Source: Bacillus sp. FJAT-29937 (GTDB taxonomy: Bacteria > Bacillota > Bacilli > Bacillales > Cytobacillaceae). From it: a stretch of DNA of 64,000 bases. The stretch covers positions 94,971 through 158,970 of the forward strand of contig NZ_LMAS01000001.1 of the NCBI RefSeq assembly GCF_001509555.1, read 5' to 3'. The first letter of the stretch is position 1; the number at the start of each line of letters is the position of its first letter. Positions 8,438 to 17,515 of the stretch are shown piece after piece. Under the pieces are notes generated by a model. That model ran no database searches. It was not told where the DNA came from and saw only the letters and a list, made by a program, of their open reading frames with translations. The translations under genes and the position numbers were made by a program.

Positions 8438-8887
8438 TCAAGCTTCAGATTCTGCGATTTGCTTAACTCTATCCGAAAATTTAACAACAACCTTCTTGTT
8501 TGATAGGAGCAAAAGTAATTTGACAAACCATTTTAATGGTCGATTTGTAACTGTATATTTGAATAATGTCTTTCTATCGCTAATATGTATTAATTCATAA
8601 AAAGCCGTTATATCGAACATGTTGGCCAATGTGAATCTTACTTTTAGCTTTTTATGCGTAGGCGAGTCTAGATACTCTATTGTTTCAACATCATATTCTT
8701 CGATTCGATTACCTTCTTTATATTTTTGGCGGTAGACACTACCGATCCCTTCATCCGTAATCTTTATTGGTGTGTTTTCAACTACATTTGGCATTATTTT
8801 TTGCATATTCTCCAATGAGCCATTAAGGAGATTCCATATTCTTTCGATAGGGGCGTCTATTTCCACCTCATGTATCCATTGTTTCAT
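8438..8887 (-). CDS. SRPBCC (START-like) small-ligand-binding protein
   Basis: This 149-residue protein opens with the beta-strand/helix pattern of the SRPBCC fold (HEVEIDAPIERIWNLL), followed by alternating strands and a long C-terminal helix (SNKKVVVKFSDRVKQIAE). Many such Bacillus proteins are annotated as polyketide cyclase/dehydrase-like; the ligand is unknown. I prefer ATG at 8887 over the in-frame TTG at 8896, because AAAGGAGA lies only three bases from that TTG. It is divergent from htpG. Confidence 0.7.
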   Translation of the reverse strand: MKQWIHEVEIDAPIERIWNLLNGSLENMQKIMPNVVENTPIKITDEGIGSVYRQKYKEGNRIEEYDVETIEYLDSPTHKKLKVRFTLANMFDITAFYELIHISDRKTLFKYTVTNRPLKWFVKLLLLLSNKKVVVKFSDRVKQIAESEA

Positions 8888-8968
8888 CTTTTGCAATCTC
8901 TCCTTTATAGTTAGAAAAATTTTCTAAGCGCTTATTATTCATTTTACCATTATTTGAAGATCGTTCAA

Positions 8969-8997
8969 TTGACAAGAAAAAATAGATATGGTATTTA
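8969..8997 (+). promoter_or_regulatory. Sigma-A promoter of htpG
   Basis: TTGACA at 8969-8974 and TATTTA at 8992-8997 are separated by 17 bp. The expected start lies at about 9004, immediately before the CIRCE operator. Confidence 0.6.
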
Positions 8998-9009
8998 ATT
9001 GTTAGTGGT

Positions 9010-9036
9010 TTAGCACTCTGATAGGAAGAGTGCTAA
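9010..9036 (+). promoter_or_regulatory. CIRCE operator (HrcA-binding) upstream of htpG
   Basis: TTAGCACTC at 9010-9018, a 9-base spacer and GAGTGCTAA at 9028-9036 match the CIRCE inverted repeat without a mismatch. HrcA represses CIRCE operons such as groESL and hrcA-dnaK, so htpG should belong to the HrcA regulon here. Confidence 0.95.
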
Positions 9037-9082
9037 TCTAGCTATTCTTATTAGATGAAAAGTGTTGGAAGGAGAGGAAATA

Positions 9083-10963
9083 ATGGAAAAAATACAATTT
9101 CAAGCAGAATCGAAAAGGCTATTAGAAATGATGATCAACTCCATTTATTCTCAAAAGGAAGTATTCTTGCGAGAGTTGATTTCAAATGCAAGTGATGCCA
9201 TTGATAAAATATATTACAAAGCACTTACAGATGAAAATTTAACCTTTAACAAAGAAGATTACTACATAAAAGTTGTTCCAAATAAAGAGAATCGAACTTT
9301 AACAATTATTGATGCCGGGATCGGAATGACGAAGGAAGATTTAGAAACCAATCTTGGAATTATTGCCAAAAGCGGTTCTTTAGCGTTTAAAAAAGAAAAT
9401 GAACTAAAGGATGGCCATGACATTATCGGTCAATTCGGAGTTGGATTTTATGCTGCCTTTATGGTCGCAGATGTTGTAACTGTTATCAGTAAAGCTTTAG
9501 GCAGTGACCAAGCGTACAAGTGGGAATCCGAAGGTGCGGATGGATATACAATCGTCCCATGTGAAAAAGAACAAGTAGGCACTGAAATTATTTTAAAAAT
9601 AAAAGAAAATCATGAAGAAGATACGTATGATGAGTATCTGGATGAATATCGCTTAAAAGCAATTATTAAAAAATACTCGGATTTTATTCGCTACCCGATC
9701 AAAATGGATATTTCAGGTAAAAGGGCAAAAGAAGGCAGTGACAATGAATTAGAAGATTATACAGAAGAACAAATAATTAATAGCATGGTTCCGATTTGGA
9801 GAAAGAACAAAAATGAATTAACCGAAGAGGATTACACCTCTTTCTATCACGAAAAACATTATGGATTTGACAAGCCGCTTAAGCATATTCACATCAGTGC
9901 TGACGGTGCCATCAGATATAATGCGATTCTGTACATCCCAGAGAAAACACCTTTTGATTATTACTCTAAAGAGTATGAAAAGGGGTTAGAATTATATTCC
10001 AATGGCGTATTAATCATGAATAAATGCGCGGATTTACTTCCAGACTATTTTGGCTTTGTTAAAGGAATGGTGGACTCTGAGGATTTATCACTGAATATTT
10101 CGAGAGAGATCTTGCAGCATGATCGTCAGTTAAAGCTTATTGCGAAAAACATAAATAAAAAGATAAAAAGCGATCTTCAAAGCTTGCTTAAAAATGAAAG
10201 AGAAAAATACGAAACGTTTTATCAATCTTTTGGCAAACAATTAAAGTTTGGCGTATATAGTGATTTTGGAACGCATAAAGAGGTTTTACAAGATTTATTA
10301 ATGTTTTATTCTTCAAAAGAAAAGAAGCTAGTTACATTAGATGAATATGTATCCAGAATGCCTGAAGACCAAAAATATATCTATTATGCATCTGGAGAAT
10401 CGAATGAGAGAATTGCCAAGCTCCCACAAGCGGAGTTAGTGGCAGAAAAAGGTTACGAAATCCTATACTTCACTGATGATATTGATGAGTTTGCTATCAA
10501 GATGCTCATGACCTATAAAGAAAAAGAATTTAAGTCTGTGTCGAGCGCAGATTTAGGCATTGAAGAGAATGAAAATAATCAAGATGCAGATAAGGAAGTA
10601 AACGAAAATAAAGACCTCTTTGACTTTATGAAAGAGATTTTAGCAGGAAAAGTAAAGGATGTTAGAGTTTCAAAAAGATTAAGAACTCACCCTGTTTGTT
10701 TATCATCCGATGGGGAAGTAACCATTGAAATGGAAAAAATCCTTAATTCGATGCCAGATAATCAAAATGTTAAAGCAGATAAGGTTTTGGAAATTAATAT
10801 GAATCATGAGGTATTCCAATCATTACAGTCGGCATTTGAAAGTGATAAAGAGAAATTAACTTTATACACAAACCTTCTTTATAATCAGGCACTTTTAATC
10901 GAAGGGCTGCCAATCCAGGACCCTGTCGAATTTACGAATGATATTTGTAAAGTAATGGTTTAA
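9083..10963 (+). CDS. htpG: Hsp90-family chaperone HtpG
   Basis: At 626 residues this is the normal bacterial Hsp90 length. The N-terminal GHKL ATPase is clear: [11 protein letters not shown] (helix with the ATP Mg-binding Asn), DAGIGMT, and the lid region with [11 protein letters not shown]. Middle-domain motifs ([26 protein letters not shown]) and a C-terminal dimerisation region follow. Start at ATG 9083 behind GGAAGGAGAGG; a GTG at 9062 is in frame but upstream of that site. Control by CIRCE differs from B. subtilis, where htpG is not in the HrcA regulon. A strong terminator follows, so it is probably monocistronic. Confidence 0.96.
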   Translation: MEKIQFQAESKRLLEMMINSIYSQKEVFLRELISNASDAIDKIYYKALTDENLTFNKEDYYIKVVPNKENRTLTIIDAGIGMTKEDLETNLGIIAKSGSLAFKKENELKDGHDIIGQFGVGFYAAFMVADVVTVISKALGSDQAYKWESEGADGYTIVPCEKEQVGTEIILKIKENHEEDTYDEYLDEYRLKAIIKKYSDFIRYPIKMDISGKRAKEGSDNELEDYTEEQIINSMVPIWRKNKNELTEEDYTSFYHEKHYGFDKPLKHIHISADGAIRYNAILYIPEKTPFDYYSKEYEKGLELYSNGVLIMNKCADLLPDYFGFVKGMVDSEDLSLNISREILQHDRQLKLIAKNINKKIKSDLQSLLKNEREKYETFYQSFGKQLKFGVYSDFGTHKEVLQDLLMFYSSKEKKLVTLDEYVSRMPEDQKYIYYASGESNERIAKLPQAELVAEKGYEILYFTDDIDEFAIKMLMTYKEKEFKSVSSADLGIEENENNQDADKEVNENKDLFDFMKEILAGKVKDVRVSKRLRTHPVCLSSDGEVTIEMEKILNSMPDNQNVKADKVLEINMNHEVFQSLQSAFESDKEKLTLYTNLLYNQALLIEGLPIQDPVEFTNDICKVMV

Positions 10964-10966
10964 ACG

Positions 10967-10993
10967 AAAGAGTTGCTTCGGCAGCTCTTTTTT
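10967..10993 (+). terminator. Terminator of htpG
   Basis: The stem GAGTTGC / GCAGCTC closes a TTCG tetraloop and is followed by six T. Confidence 0.9.
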
Positions 10994-11096
10994 GTTTGTA
11001 AATAAGAAAACACTCAGACTTTTCCATAATTTATGATATGATAAAGGGAAATAAATACAAATGGTTGGACCCCATTTGTAAGCAAGAGGTGGAATG

Positions 11097-11324
11097 ATGT
11101 TTACGGGAACGGTTGCAGTAGTAATGGTCTTTTCAATCCCAATCATTGCAATAGTAACATCTCATTTTCAAAAACAATCTAAGATTCAGCATAAAATGAT
11201 ACAGGATCAAATTGAGCTTGAAAAATTAAAGCAAGAAAATTATTTAATTGAGACACAAAAGATGAGACTAGAACTTGAGCAAATGCAGCTTGAAGAATTC
11301 AATAACAAACCAAAAATATTATGA
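11097..11324 (+). CDS. Small membrane-anchored coiled-coil protein
   Basis: This 75-residue protein has one N-terminal transmembrane helix (about 3-22) and then a charged heptad-like helix (QIELEKLKQENYLIETQKMR). The layout resembles PspB-type small membrane proteins, although I cannot claim homology. Two adjacent ATG codons exist (11094 and 11097); the second has better distance from AGAGGTGG. It has its own terminator, separating it from the tetR gene. Confidence 0.7.
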   Translation: MFTGTVAVVMVFSIPIIAIVTSHFQKQSKIQHKMIQDQIELEKLKQENYLIETQKMRLELEQMQLEEFNNKPKIL

Positions 11325-11336
11325 TTTTCAAAAAGA

Positions 11337-11372
11337 TGAAGGACGGATCCATTTTCTGTCCTTCGTTTTTTT
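11337..11372 (+). terminator. Terminator after the coiled-coil gene
   Basis: GAAGGAC pairs with GTCCTTC around a 13-base loop and is followed by seven T. Confidence 0.85.
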
Positions 11373-11373
11373 G

Positions 11374-11450
11374 TTGACTCATGACATCGTGTCATATATA
11401 ATCAGCTCATCAGTAATTGTGACACGTTGTCACCTGTCTGACAGGAGGAA
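11374..11450 (+). promoter_or_regulatory. Promoter and palindromic operators of the tetR-ABC exporter operon
   Basis: TTGACT (11374-11379) and TATAAT (11397-11402) have an ideal 17-bp spacer. Inside the spacer lies the palindrome TGACATCGTGTCA (11382-11394). A second, GTGACACGTTGTCAC (11419-11433), follows the start point, and a shorter CTGTCTGACAG overlaps the ribosome binding site. The first two share the half-site TGACA, as expected for a TetR-family dimer. A repressor bound there would block both polymerase binding and elongation. Confidence 0.85.
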
Positions 11451-11457
11451 TAATAAT

Positions 11458-12078
11458 ATGCCAAAACAAACATATTTTCACTTGCCTAAAGATAAACAAG
11501 ACACTTTAATTCAAGCTGCTAAAAAGGAATTTTCTCGGGTTCCCTTACACGAAGCATCCATTGCCAATATTATTAAGGAAGCGGAAATCCCAAGAGGGAG
11601 CTTTTACCAATACTTTGAAGGGAAAGAGGACCTATATTATTATCTGTTAAATCAGATTTCAGAGAAAAATAATAATCGCTTTATTGCGTTCTTAAAGGAG
11701 AATAACGGAGATATTTTTGCAACCTTTACTGATTCATTTAAGTTTATGATTCAAATCCACAAAAATCAAGAACACAAAAACTTTCTTAAAAATGCCTTTT
11801 TAAATATGAATTATAAAATGGAAAATATTTTAGCTAATAATATTTATCAAGAAAATCGGAAAAGCCAGTATTTAACTATGATTAGCTTAATAAATACTAA
11901 AAGCCTAAATTTAAATAATGAACAAGAACTTCATGATATTTTAAAAATAATGATCGCTGTCACTTTTCAAAACTTAATTCAAGTATTCGTAAAGGACTTA
12001 AAGGATGAAGAAGCTTTAAAAAGTTATGTTCAGCAAATGGAATTGCTAAAAAGAGGATTATATAAGAAAGAAAACTAA
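11458..12078 (+). CDS. TetR family transcriptional regulator
   Basis: A 206-residue regulator. The N-terminal helix-turn-helix is visible: ASIANIIKEAEIPRGSFYQYF is the recognition region (written in part: IPRGSFYQYFEGKEDL, about 47-62). The C-terminal ligand domain is all-helical, as in the family. The open frame continues upstream through the promoter, but ATG 11458 with GACAGGAGG is the only credible start. It sits first in the operon with two ABC half-transporters, and palindromes within its promoter indicate autoregulation. The inducer is unknown, probably a compound the exporter removes. Confidence 0.88.
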   Translation: MPKQTYFHLPKDKQDTLIQAAKKEFSRVPLHEASIANIIKEAEIPRGSFYQYFEGKEDLYYYLLNQISEKNNNRFIAFLKENNGDIFATFTDSFKFMIQIHKNQEHKNFLKNAFLNMNYKMENILANNIYQENRKSQYLTMISLINTKSLNLNNEQELHDILKIMIAVTFQNLIQVFVKDLKDEEALKSYVQQMELLKRGLYKKEN

Positions 12079-12145
12079 TAGGTATCCTAAAAGGATTGAA
12101 AAAAGAGATTATCCATTGTGAAGAGTCGGAAGGGAGACTAATAAC

Positions 12146-14368
12146 TTGAGAAAGTTGGCAAAACATTTAAAGCCATTTTTAACCGGTATTTTTTTAGCGG
12201 TCGTACTCTTGTTTGTGCAAGCGATTAGTGATTTGAATTTGCCAAATTATATGTCTGAAATCGTCAATGTTGGGATTCAGCAAGGTGGCATTGAGCATGC
12301 TGCACCAGATGCGATTAGTGAGGACGGTATGAAGCTAATCACTACTTTCACGACAGAGCATGAAACAAATATAATAGAAGAAAGTTATTCGTTGGTTTCC
12401 CCTTCAGATCAAAATTCGAATGAGGAGCCTTACAGCAAACTTTACCCTAAAGCGGATCAACAATTTTATGTAAAAGGGGAGTTAGGAAAAAACGATAGCG
12501 AAAAATTAGATGCCGCATTTGGGACAGCAACGTCTACATTCATTAATGTTTTACGTGAACTTTCACAGTCTTCTGATAAGAACACAACAGAAAGTTCCTC
12601 TAAATCTATTAATTTGAAAGAGATTTACGAAATGCAAGCTGTCTTGGATTCGTTGCCAAATGCTGCAATTCAATCAGCACATGACGATGCGGTGAAAAAT
12701 GATGTCATGCAAAAACAAAGCGGGATTATGCTATCTAAAGGCTTCTATGATGAGCTTGGCGTCGATTTAGGGGCGAAACAAACGGCTTACATTATGAAAG
12801 TTGGCTTCTATATGTTAGTCATTGCACTCGTAGGAGGGATCGCTACTGTTTTAGTTGGTTTTCTTTCTTCCCGAATTGCGACTGGCGTAGCACGAAATAT
12901 ACGGAAGCAAGTGTTTACGAAGGTAGAGAGCTTTTCGAAAAAAGAATTGGATACCTTTTCTACTGCATCTTTAATCACACGTTGTACGAATGATATTCAG
13001 CAAGTTCAGCAGCTAGTCATGATGGGTGTCCGGATGATTTGCTATGCCCCGATACTTGGGATTGGCGGAATCATTATGGCTGTCAATAAGTCAGCATCGA
13101 TGAGCTGGATTATTGCGCTTGCTGTCGTCATCCTTCTTGGGTTAATTCTAATCCTTATGGCGATTGCACTGCCGAAGTTTAAAATGATACAGAAGCTAGT
13201 CGATAAATTGAATTTGATTTCAAGGGAAAATTTAAGCGGTCTGATGGTTGTACGTTCTTTCGGCACGCAGGAATATGAAAAAGAACGGTTTGAAGTTGCG
13301 AATAGTGATTTGACGAAGACGAATCTTTTTGTCACTCGCGCAATGGTGTTTATGATGCCAATGATGATGCTCATTATGAACGGTGTCACTTTGCTAGTCG
13401 TTTGGGTTGGTGCCCATCAAATTGCCGTTTCTTCCATGCAAGTCGGGGATATGATGGCGTTTATGCAGTATGTCATGCAAATTTTGATGTCCTTTATGAT
13501 GCTATCGATGATGTTTATTATGATTCCTCGGGCAGCAGTATCCGCCGGTCGTATTGCGGAAGTACTAGAAACGGAAGTGTCCATCACCGATCCAGAAAAG
13601 CCAAAAACATTTAACGAAAAGTGCAATGGCCTTCTCGAATTTAAAAAAGTAAGCTTCCGTTATGAAGGGGCCAATGAAGATGCATTATATAATATTTCCT
13701 TTACAGCTAAGCCTGGCCAAACGACGGCTTTAATTGGTCCGACAGGTTCCGGTAAAACAACGATTGCAAGTCTTGCTTTACGGTTTTATGACGTGAATGA
13801 GGGCGAGATATTAATTGGCGGTGTTGACATAAGAGATGTGAACCAGTCGGAGTTGCGGTCGAAAATTGGATATGTCCCGCAAAAGAGCGTATTGTTAACT
13901 GGCACCATTGAGTCCAACCTAAAATACGGAAAAAAAGACGCTACGGATGAAGAGATGCAGGAAATAGCAAAAGTTGCCCAGGCGATGGATTTCATTAATG
14001 AAAAACCAGAGAATTTTGCGTCGAATATATCACAAGGAGGTGCAAATGTTTCAGGCGGTCAAAAACAGCGTCTCACGATTGCACGTGCTTTAATGAAAAA
14101 ACCAGAAATCTTAATATTTGATGATAGCTTCTCCGCATTGGACTTTAAAACAGACTCCATGTTACGCAAAGACTTAAAGGAACATACATCAAATGCGACG
14201 ATCATTCTAGTCGCCCAAAGAGTGAGTACAATCATGAATGCAGAACAAATTCTCGTGTTAGATAAGGGCAGAATTGTCGGGCGCGGAACACATCGCGAGC
14301 TATTGGAAACATGTCCCGAATACTATGAAATTGCCTCATCACAGCTGTCGAAGGAGGAATTAGCATGA
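12146..14368 (+). CDS. Heterodimeric ABC exporter, subunit with degenerate ATP site
   Basis: This 740-residue half-transporter is a fused membrane domain plus ATPase. After helix 1 (about 10-30) comes an insertion of roughly 165 residues before helix 2 (about 215-240), expected outside the membrane; ordinary exporters have a short loop there. The ATPase has Walker A GPTGSGKT (531-538) and a canonical signature VSGGQKQR (about 635). The catalytic glutamate after Walker B is aspartate (IFDDSFS), and the H-loop histidine is glutamine (VAQR). This marks the non-hydrolysing site of a heterodimer. The insertion recalls the extracellular domain of BmrD in BmrCD. Start TTG 12146 behind AGGGAGA; it overlaps the next gene by ATGA. 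Drug or lipid export is the likely role. Confidence 0.88.
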   Translation: MRKLAKHLKPFLTGIFLAVVLLFVQAISDLNLPNYMSEIVNVGIQQGGIEHAAPDAISEDGMKLITTFTTEHETNIIEESYSLVSPSDQNSNEEPYSKLYPKADQQFYVKGELGKNDSEKLDAAFGTATSTFINVLRELSQSSDKNTTESSSKSINLKEIYEMQAVLDSLPNAAIQSAHDDAVKNDVMQKQSGIMLSKGFYDELGVDLGAKQTAYIMKVGFYMLVIALVGGIATVLVGFLSSRIATGVARNIRKQVFTKVESFSKKELDTFSTASLITRCTNDIQQVQQLVMMGVRMICYAPILGIGGIIMAVNKSASMSWIIALAVVILLGLILILMAIALPKFKMIQKLVDKLNLISRENLSGLMVVRSFGTQEYEKERFEVANSDLTKTNLFVTRAMVFMMPMMMLIMNGVTLLVVWVGAHQIAVSSMQVGDMMAFMQYVMQILMSFMMLSMMFIMIPRAAVSAGRIAEVLETEVSITDPEKPKTFNEKCNGLLEFKKVSFRYEGANEDALYNISFTAKPGQTTALIGPTGSGKTTIASLALRFYDVNEGEILIGGVDIRDVNQSELRSKIGYVPQKSVLLTGTIESNLKYGKKDATDEEMQEIAKVAQAMDFINEKPENFASNISQGGANVSGGQKQRLTIARALMKKPEILIFDDSFSALDFKTDSMLRKDLKEHTSNATIILVAQRVSTIMNAEQILVLDKGRIVGRGTHRELLETCPEYYEIASSQLSKEELA

Positions 14369-16215
14369 GCGAAGGGAAAAATAGGCAAAGTGCTCATTCG
14401 CCATTCGGTATGCGAGGTGGGCCAAATATGATGGAAGGTAAAAAAGCAAAAGATTTTAAAGGGACGATGAAACAGCTCGTTCAATATTTAGGCGCTTACA
14501 AATGGACAATTATATTTGTATGGATATTAGCCATTTTGTCGACGATTTTTACGATTGTATCACCAAAGATTTTAGGTCAAGCGACTGATGAGCTTTTTTC
14601 AGGTGTGATGAACCAAATCGCTGGAACTGGGTCGATTGACTTCGGCAAAATTGGTGAAATCCTTTTATGGCTCATCGGATTATACTTACTTAGTGCGTTG
14701 TTTTCCTATTTACAAGGCTTTGTTATGACAGGTGTTAGTATGAAAGTGACAAAGCAGCTTCGAACGGATATTAATGAAAAAATTCATAAATTGCCATTCA
14801 ATTATTTCGATAAAATAACCCATGGAGAAGTTCTTTCGAGAATTACAAATGACGTTGATACAATCAGCCAAACATTGAATCAAAGTTTAACGCAAATCAT
14901 CACATCAATCACTTCACTTATTGGCATTACAATTATGATGCTCACAATCAGCTGGCAAATGACATTAGCTGCCATCTGTATTCTCCCGCTGACAATGATT
15001 TCGGTTGTCGGGATCATTAAAAAATCGCAAGTTCATTTTAAAAATCAGCAGAAATATTTGGGGCATGTGAATGGTCATGTAGAGGAAATGTTTAGCAGCC
15101 ATGAAATAGTGAAGGCCTTTAATGGTGAGAAGGATTCGGAAAAAACATTTGACGAGCACAATGAAGCTTTGTATAAATCTGCATGGAAAGCAAATTTCCT
15201 GTCTGGTCTTATGATGCCGATTGCGATGTTCATCGGAAATATCATCTATGTTGTCATCTGTATACTTGGAGGATATTTAACCGTTACAGGTTCAATGACG
15301 GTCGGTGGCATTCAAGCTTTCATTCAATACGTGCGGAGTTTCATGCAGCCAGTTTCTCAAATCGCGACTATTTCCAATGTGCTTCAACAAACTGCAGCAG
15401 CAGCAGAACGTGTATTTGAGTTTCTAGATGAAAACGAAGAAAAACCGGAGCAGAATAGGGTAATAAGTGATGTGTTGATTGAGGGGAATGTAGAATTTGA
15501 CGATGTTTCCTTTAGTTATGATCCTGAAAAACCTGTCATTCGTAACTTTACAGCAACTATTAAACCAGGTCAGAAAGTGGCCATTGTCGGACCGACAGGT
15601 GCAGGTAAATCAACCATCATGAAACTGCTCATGCGCTTTTACGATGTTGATAGCGGATCGATTAAGATCGATGGACATAATATCCAATCATTTCATCGAA
15701 ATGAACTTCGTAGCTTATTTGGTATTGTGCTGCAAGATACATGGCTGTTTAACGGTACGGTAGCGGACAATATACGGTACGGCAAGCTTGATGCAACTGA
15801 TGATGAGGTTAGGGAATCTGCCGTCGCTGCACAGGTGGACCACTTTGTAAGGGCATTGCCGGATGGCTATGATTTGGTGCTTAATGAAGAAGCGGATAAT
15901 ATTTCACAGGGTCAAAAGCAACTGCTAACGATTGCAAGGGCAATATTAGCAGATCCAAAAATCCTTATTCTAGACGAGGCGACAAGCAAAGTCGATACAC
16001 GAACAGAAATTCTTATCCAAAGAGCGATGGATAACCTTATGAAAGGCCGTACGAGCTTCGTTATTGCCCATAGACTGTCGACCATTCGAAATGCTGACTT
16101 GATAGTAGTTATGCATGAAGGGGATATTGTCGAACAAGGTACACATGACGAGTTGCTTGCTCAGAGTGGATTTTACGCAAATTTGTACAAAAGTCAGTTC
16201 GATACAGCGGTTTAA
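14365..16215 (+). CDS. Heterodimeric ABC exporter, catalytically complete subunit
   Basis: The 616-residue partner of the preceding gene is translationally coupled by ATGA. About 50 polar N-terminal residues precede six transmembrane helices and the ATPase. Walker A is GPTGAGKS (about 410-417), Walker B has a proper glutamate (LILDEATS) and the H-loop is intact (IAHRLSTI). The signature is altered to NISQGQKQ. Pairing this altered signature with the degenerate Walker B of the other subunit gives one consensus and one degenerate site, the known pattern of TM287/288-type and LmrCD-type exporters. The operon ends with a terminator. Confidence 0.9.
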   Translation: MSEGKNRQSAHSPFGMRGGPNMMEGKKAKDFKGTMKQLVQYLGAYKWTIIFVWILAILSTIFTIVSPKILGQATDELFSGVMNQIAGTGSIDFGKIGEILLWLIGLYLLSALFSYLQGFVMTGVSMKVTKQLRTDINEKIHKLPFNYFDKITHGEVLSRITNDVDTISQTLNQSLTQIITSITSLIGITIMMLTISWQMTLAAICILPLTMISVVGIIKKSQVHFKNQQKYLGHVNGHVEEMFSSHEIVKAFNGEKDSEKTFDEHNEALYKSAWKANFLSGLMMPIAMFIGNIIYVVICILGGYLTVTGSMTVGGIQAFIQYVRSFMQPVSQIATISNVLQQTAAAAERVFEFLDENEEKPEQNRVISDVLIEGNVEFDDVSFSYDPEKPVIRNFTATIKPGQKVAIVGPTGAGKSTIMKLLMRFYDVDSGSIKIDGHNIQSFHRNELRSLFGIVLQDTWLFNGTVADNIRYGKLDATDDEVRESAVAAQVDHFVRALPDGYDLVLNEEADNISQGQKQLLTIARAILADPKILILDEATSKVDTRTEILIQRAMDNLMKGRTSFVIAHRLSTIRNADLIVVMHEGDIVEQGTHDELLAQSGFYANLYKSQFDTAV

Positions 16216-16243
16216 AGCTAATTTAAGTCAATACAAATCAAAT

Positions 16244-16283
16244 TAAAAAAGCAGTGAACTCGTCAGAGCTCACTGCTTTTTGA
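16244..16283. terminator. Bidirectional terminator between ABC operon and AI-2E gene
   Basis: AAAAAGCAGTGA pairs with TCACTGCTTTTT around a 12-base loop. The flanking A and T runs let it serve both strands. Confidence 0.88.
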
Positions 16284-16291
16284 CATCTAGA

Positions 16292-17302
16292 TTAGCTTAC
16301 ATTCTTTTTATCCCTCACATCTAGTACATCTAAAAAGAAAACGAATACTGGTATCCCAACAATTAGCCCCCAAACACCAAAGAAATGCTCGGAAAAAATC
16401 AATACGACAAAAGTGTAGAATACAGGCAAGTCTGTTTTTGAAGACATCAGCTTTGGATTTAAGATATAAGCTTCAATTGCATGGATGATCATGATCACAA
16501 TCAGTATGTAGATAACCTGCATGATCCCGCCAATTGTATATGCAATGGCACATAAAGGAATTAGTGAAATAATGACTCCAGCAACAGGGATGAGACCAAG
16601 GAAAAAGATTAAAATGGAAAGCCCCATTAACTGCGGGAAGTTCATGATCCATAATGCCAGCGTTGTTAGGCCACAGTTGACTAATGCAATAATAAATTGA
16701 GCTTCAAGTACTTTTCCAAAGGTTAATACAAACTTTTTCGCAAAAAATTCAATTTCATTATAAAATGGAGCGATTTTACTATATTTAAATTTAGAAGTAA
16801 ATTCAATAAGCTTCGGTTTTTCCAAAAGGAAAAATAAACTTAGTACAAGGGACATCATAATTTGAATCCCGACTTTACTCATTCCGCTAAAATATTTAAG
16901 CAGGAAAGTAAATCCCTGTTCCAAGTAATTAGAAATTTGTTTTGTTTCAATCATGCCTAATACATAATTAACTAGAACATGATCATGCGGCTGTGTTAAA
17001 AACAGCTGAAGCTGTGTGACTAACTGCGAAATTTCAACAATAATGATTGGCAAGTATTTAATGATCCCAATTGATAATAGTCCAATAATTAACAAATAGG
17101 AAATGAGGACCGTTAGCTTACGGTGCAAATTGAATTTATTTGATACAATATTCACAAGCCGATCCAGTAAAAAAGAGAAAATAAAGGTGATTAGGATTAG
17201 GTTGATCATACTTCTTAGCATATAGAGAAGAAATACTAAAATTGAAAAAATAATCAGCCTTTTAAATGCATTATTATTTATAAACGACCGGATCGATTCC
17301 AT
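16292..17302 (-). CDS. AI-2E family transporter (YdbI-like permease)
   Basis: This 336-residue protein has about eight hydrophobic helices and the family arrangement of paired N-terminal helices, a less hydrophobic middle stretch (about 120-180) and four C-terminal helices with GLIPVAGVIIS. The family (formerly UPF0118) includes AI-2 exporters, Na+/H+ antiporters and many members of unknown substrate. Start chosen at the ATG at 17302, downstream of AAGGGAGG with slightly long spacing; an in-frame ATG at 17344 has no ribosome binding site. Confidence 0.8.
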   Translation of the reverse strand: MESIRSFINNNAFKRLIIFSILVFLLYMLRSMINLILITFIFSFLLDRLVNIVSNKFNLHRKLTVLISYLLIIGLLSIGIIKYLPIIIVEISQLVTQLQLFLTQPHDHVLVNYVLGMIETKQISNYLEQGFTFLLKYFSGMSKVGIQIMMSLVLSLFFLLEKPKLIEFTSKFKYSKIAPFYNEIEFFAKKFVLTFGKVLEAQFIIALVNCGLTTLALWIMNFPQLMGLSILIFFLGLIPVAGVIISLIPLCAIAYTIGGIMQVIYILIVIMIIHAIEAYILNPKLMSSKTDLPVFYTFVVLIFSEHFFGVWGLIVGIPVFVFFLDVLDVRDKKNVS

Positions 17303-17458
17303 TATATGAAAAATTCCTCCCTTGCATGGATGTAAAAACTCCATATGAATTTCTTACTATTTTTATTTTATAATACTTTTTTATAGATTCATAATGATTT
17401 TATTTATTTTAAAGGACAAACTGTTAATTTGCCGAAAATGAAACTTAATATGAGAGCA

Positions 17459-17482
17459 CAACGTATATAAAATAATACGTTG
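17459..17482. promoter_or_regulatory. Inverted repeat upstream of the M50-like peptidase operon
   Basis: CAACGTAT (17459-17466) and ATACGTTG (17475-17482) form a perfect 8+8 inverted repeat separated by ATAAAATA, which itself contains a -10-like sequence. It lies 33 bp before the start codon, where an operator would be expected. No regulator gene is adjacent. Confidence 0.5.
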
Positions 17483-17515
17483 AGACCTTTACGTCTAAAT
17501 TAAGGAGAATCCATT

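Noticed and set aside
11275-11457. N-terminal extension of the TetR gene
   Set aside because: The open frame covers a terminator, promoter and operators; the AGGAGG site supports ATG 11458.
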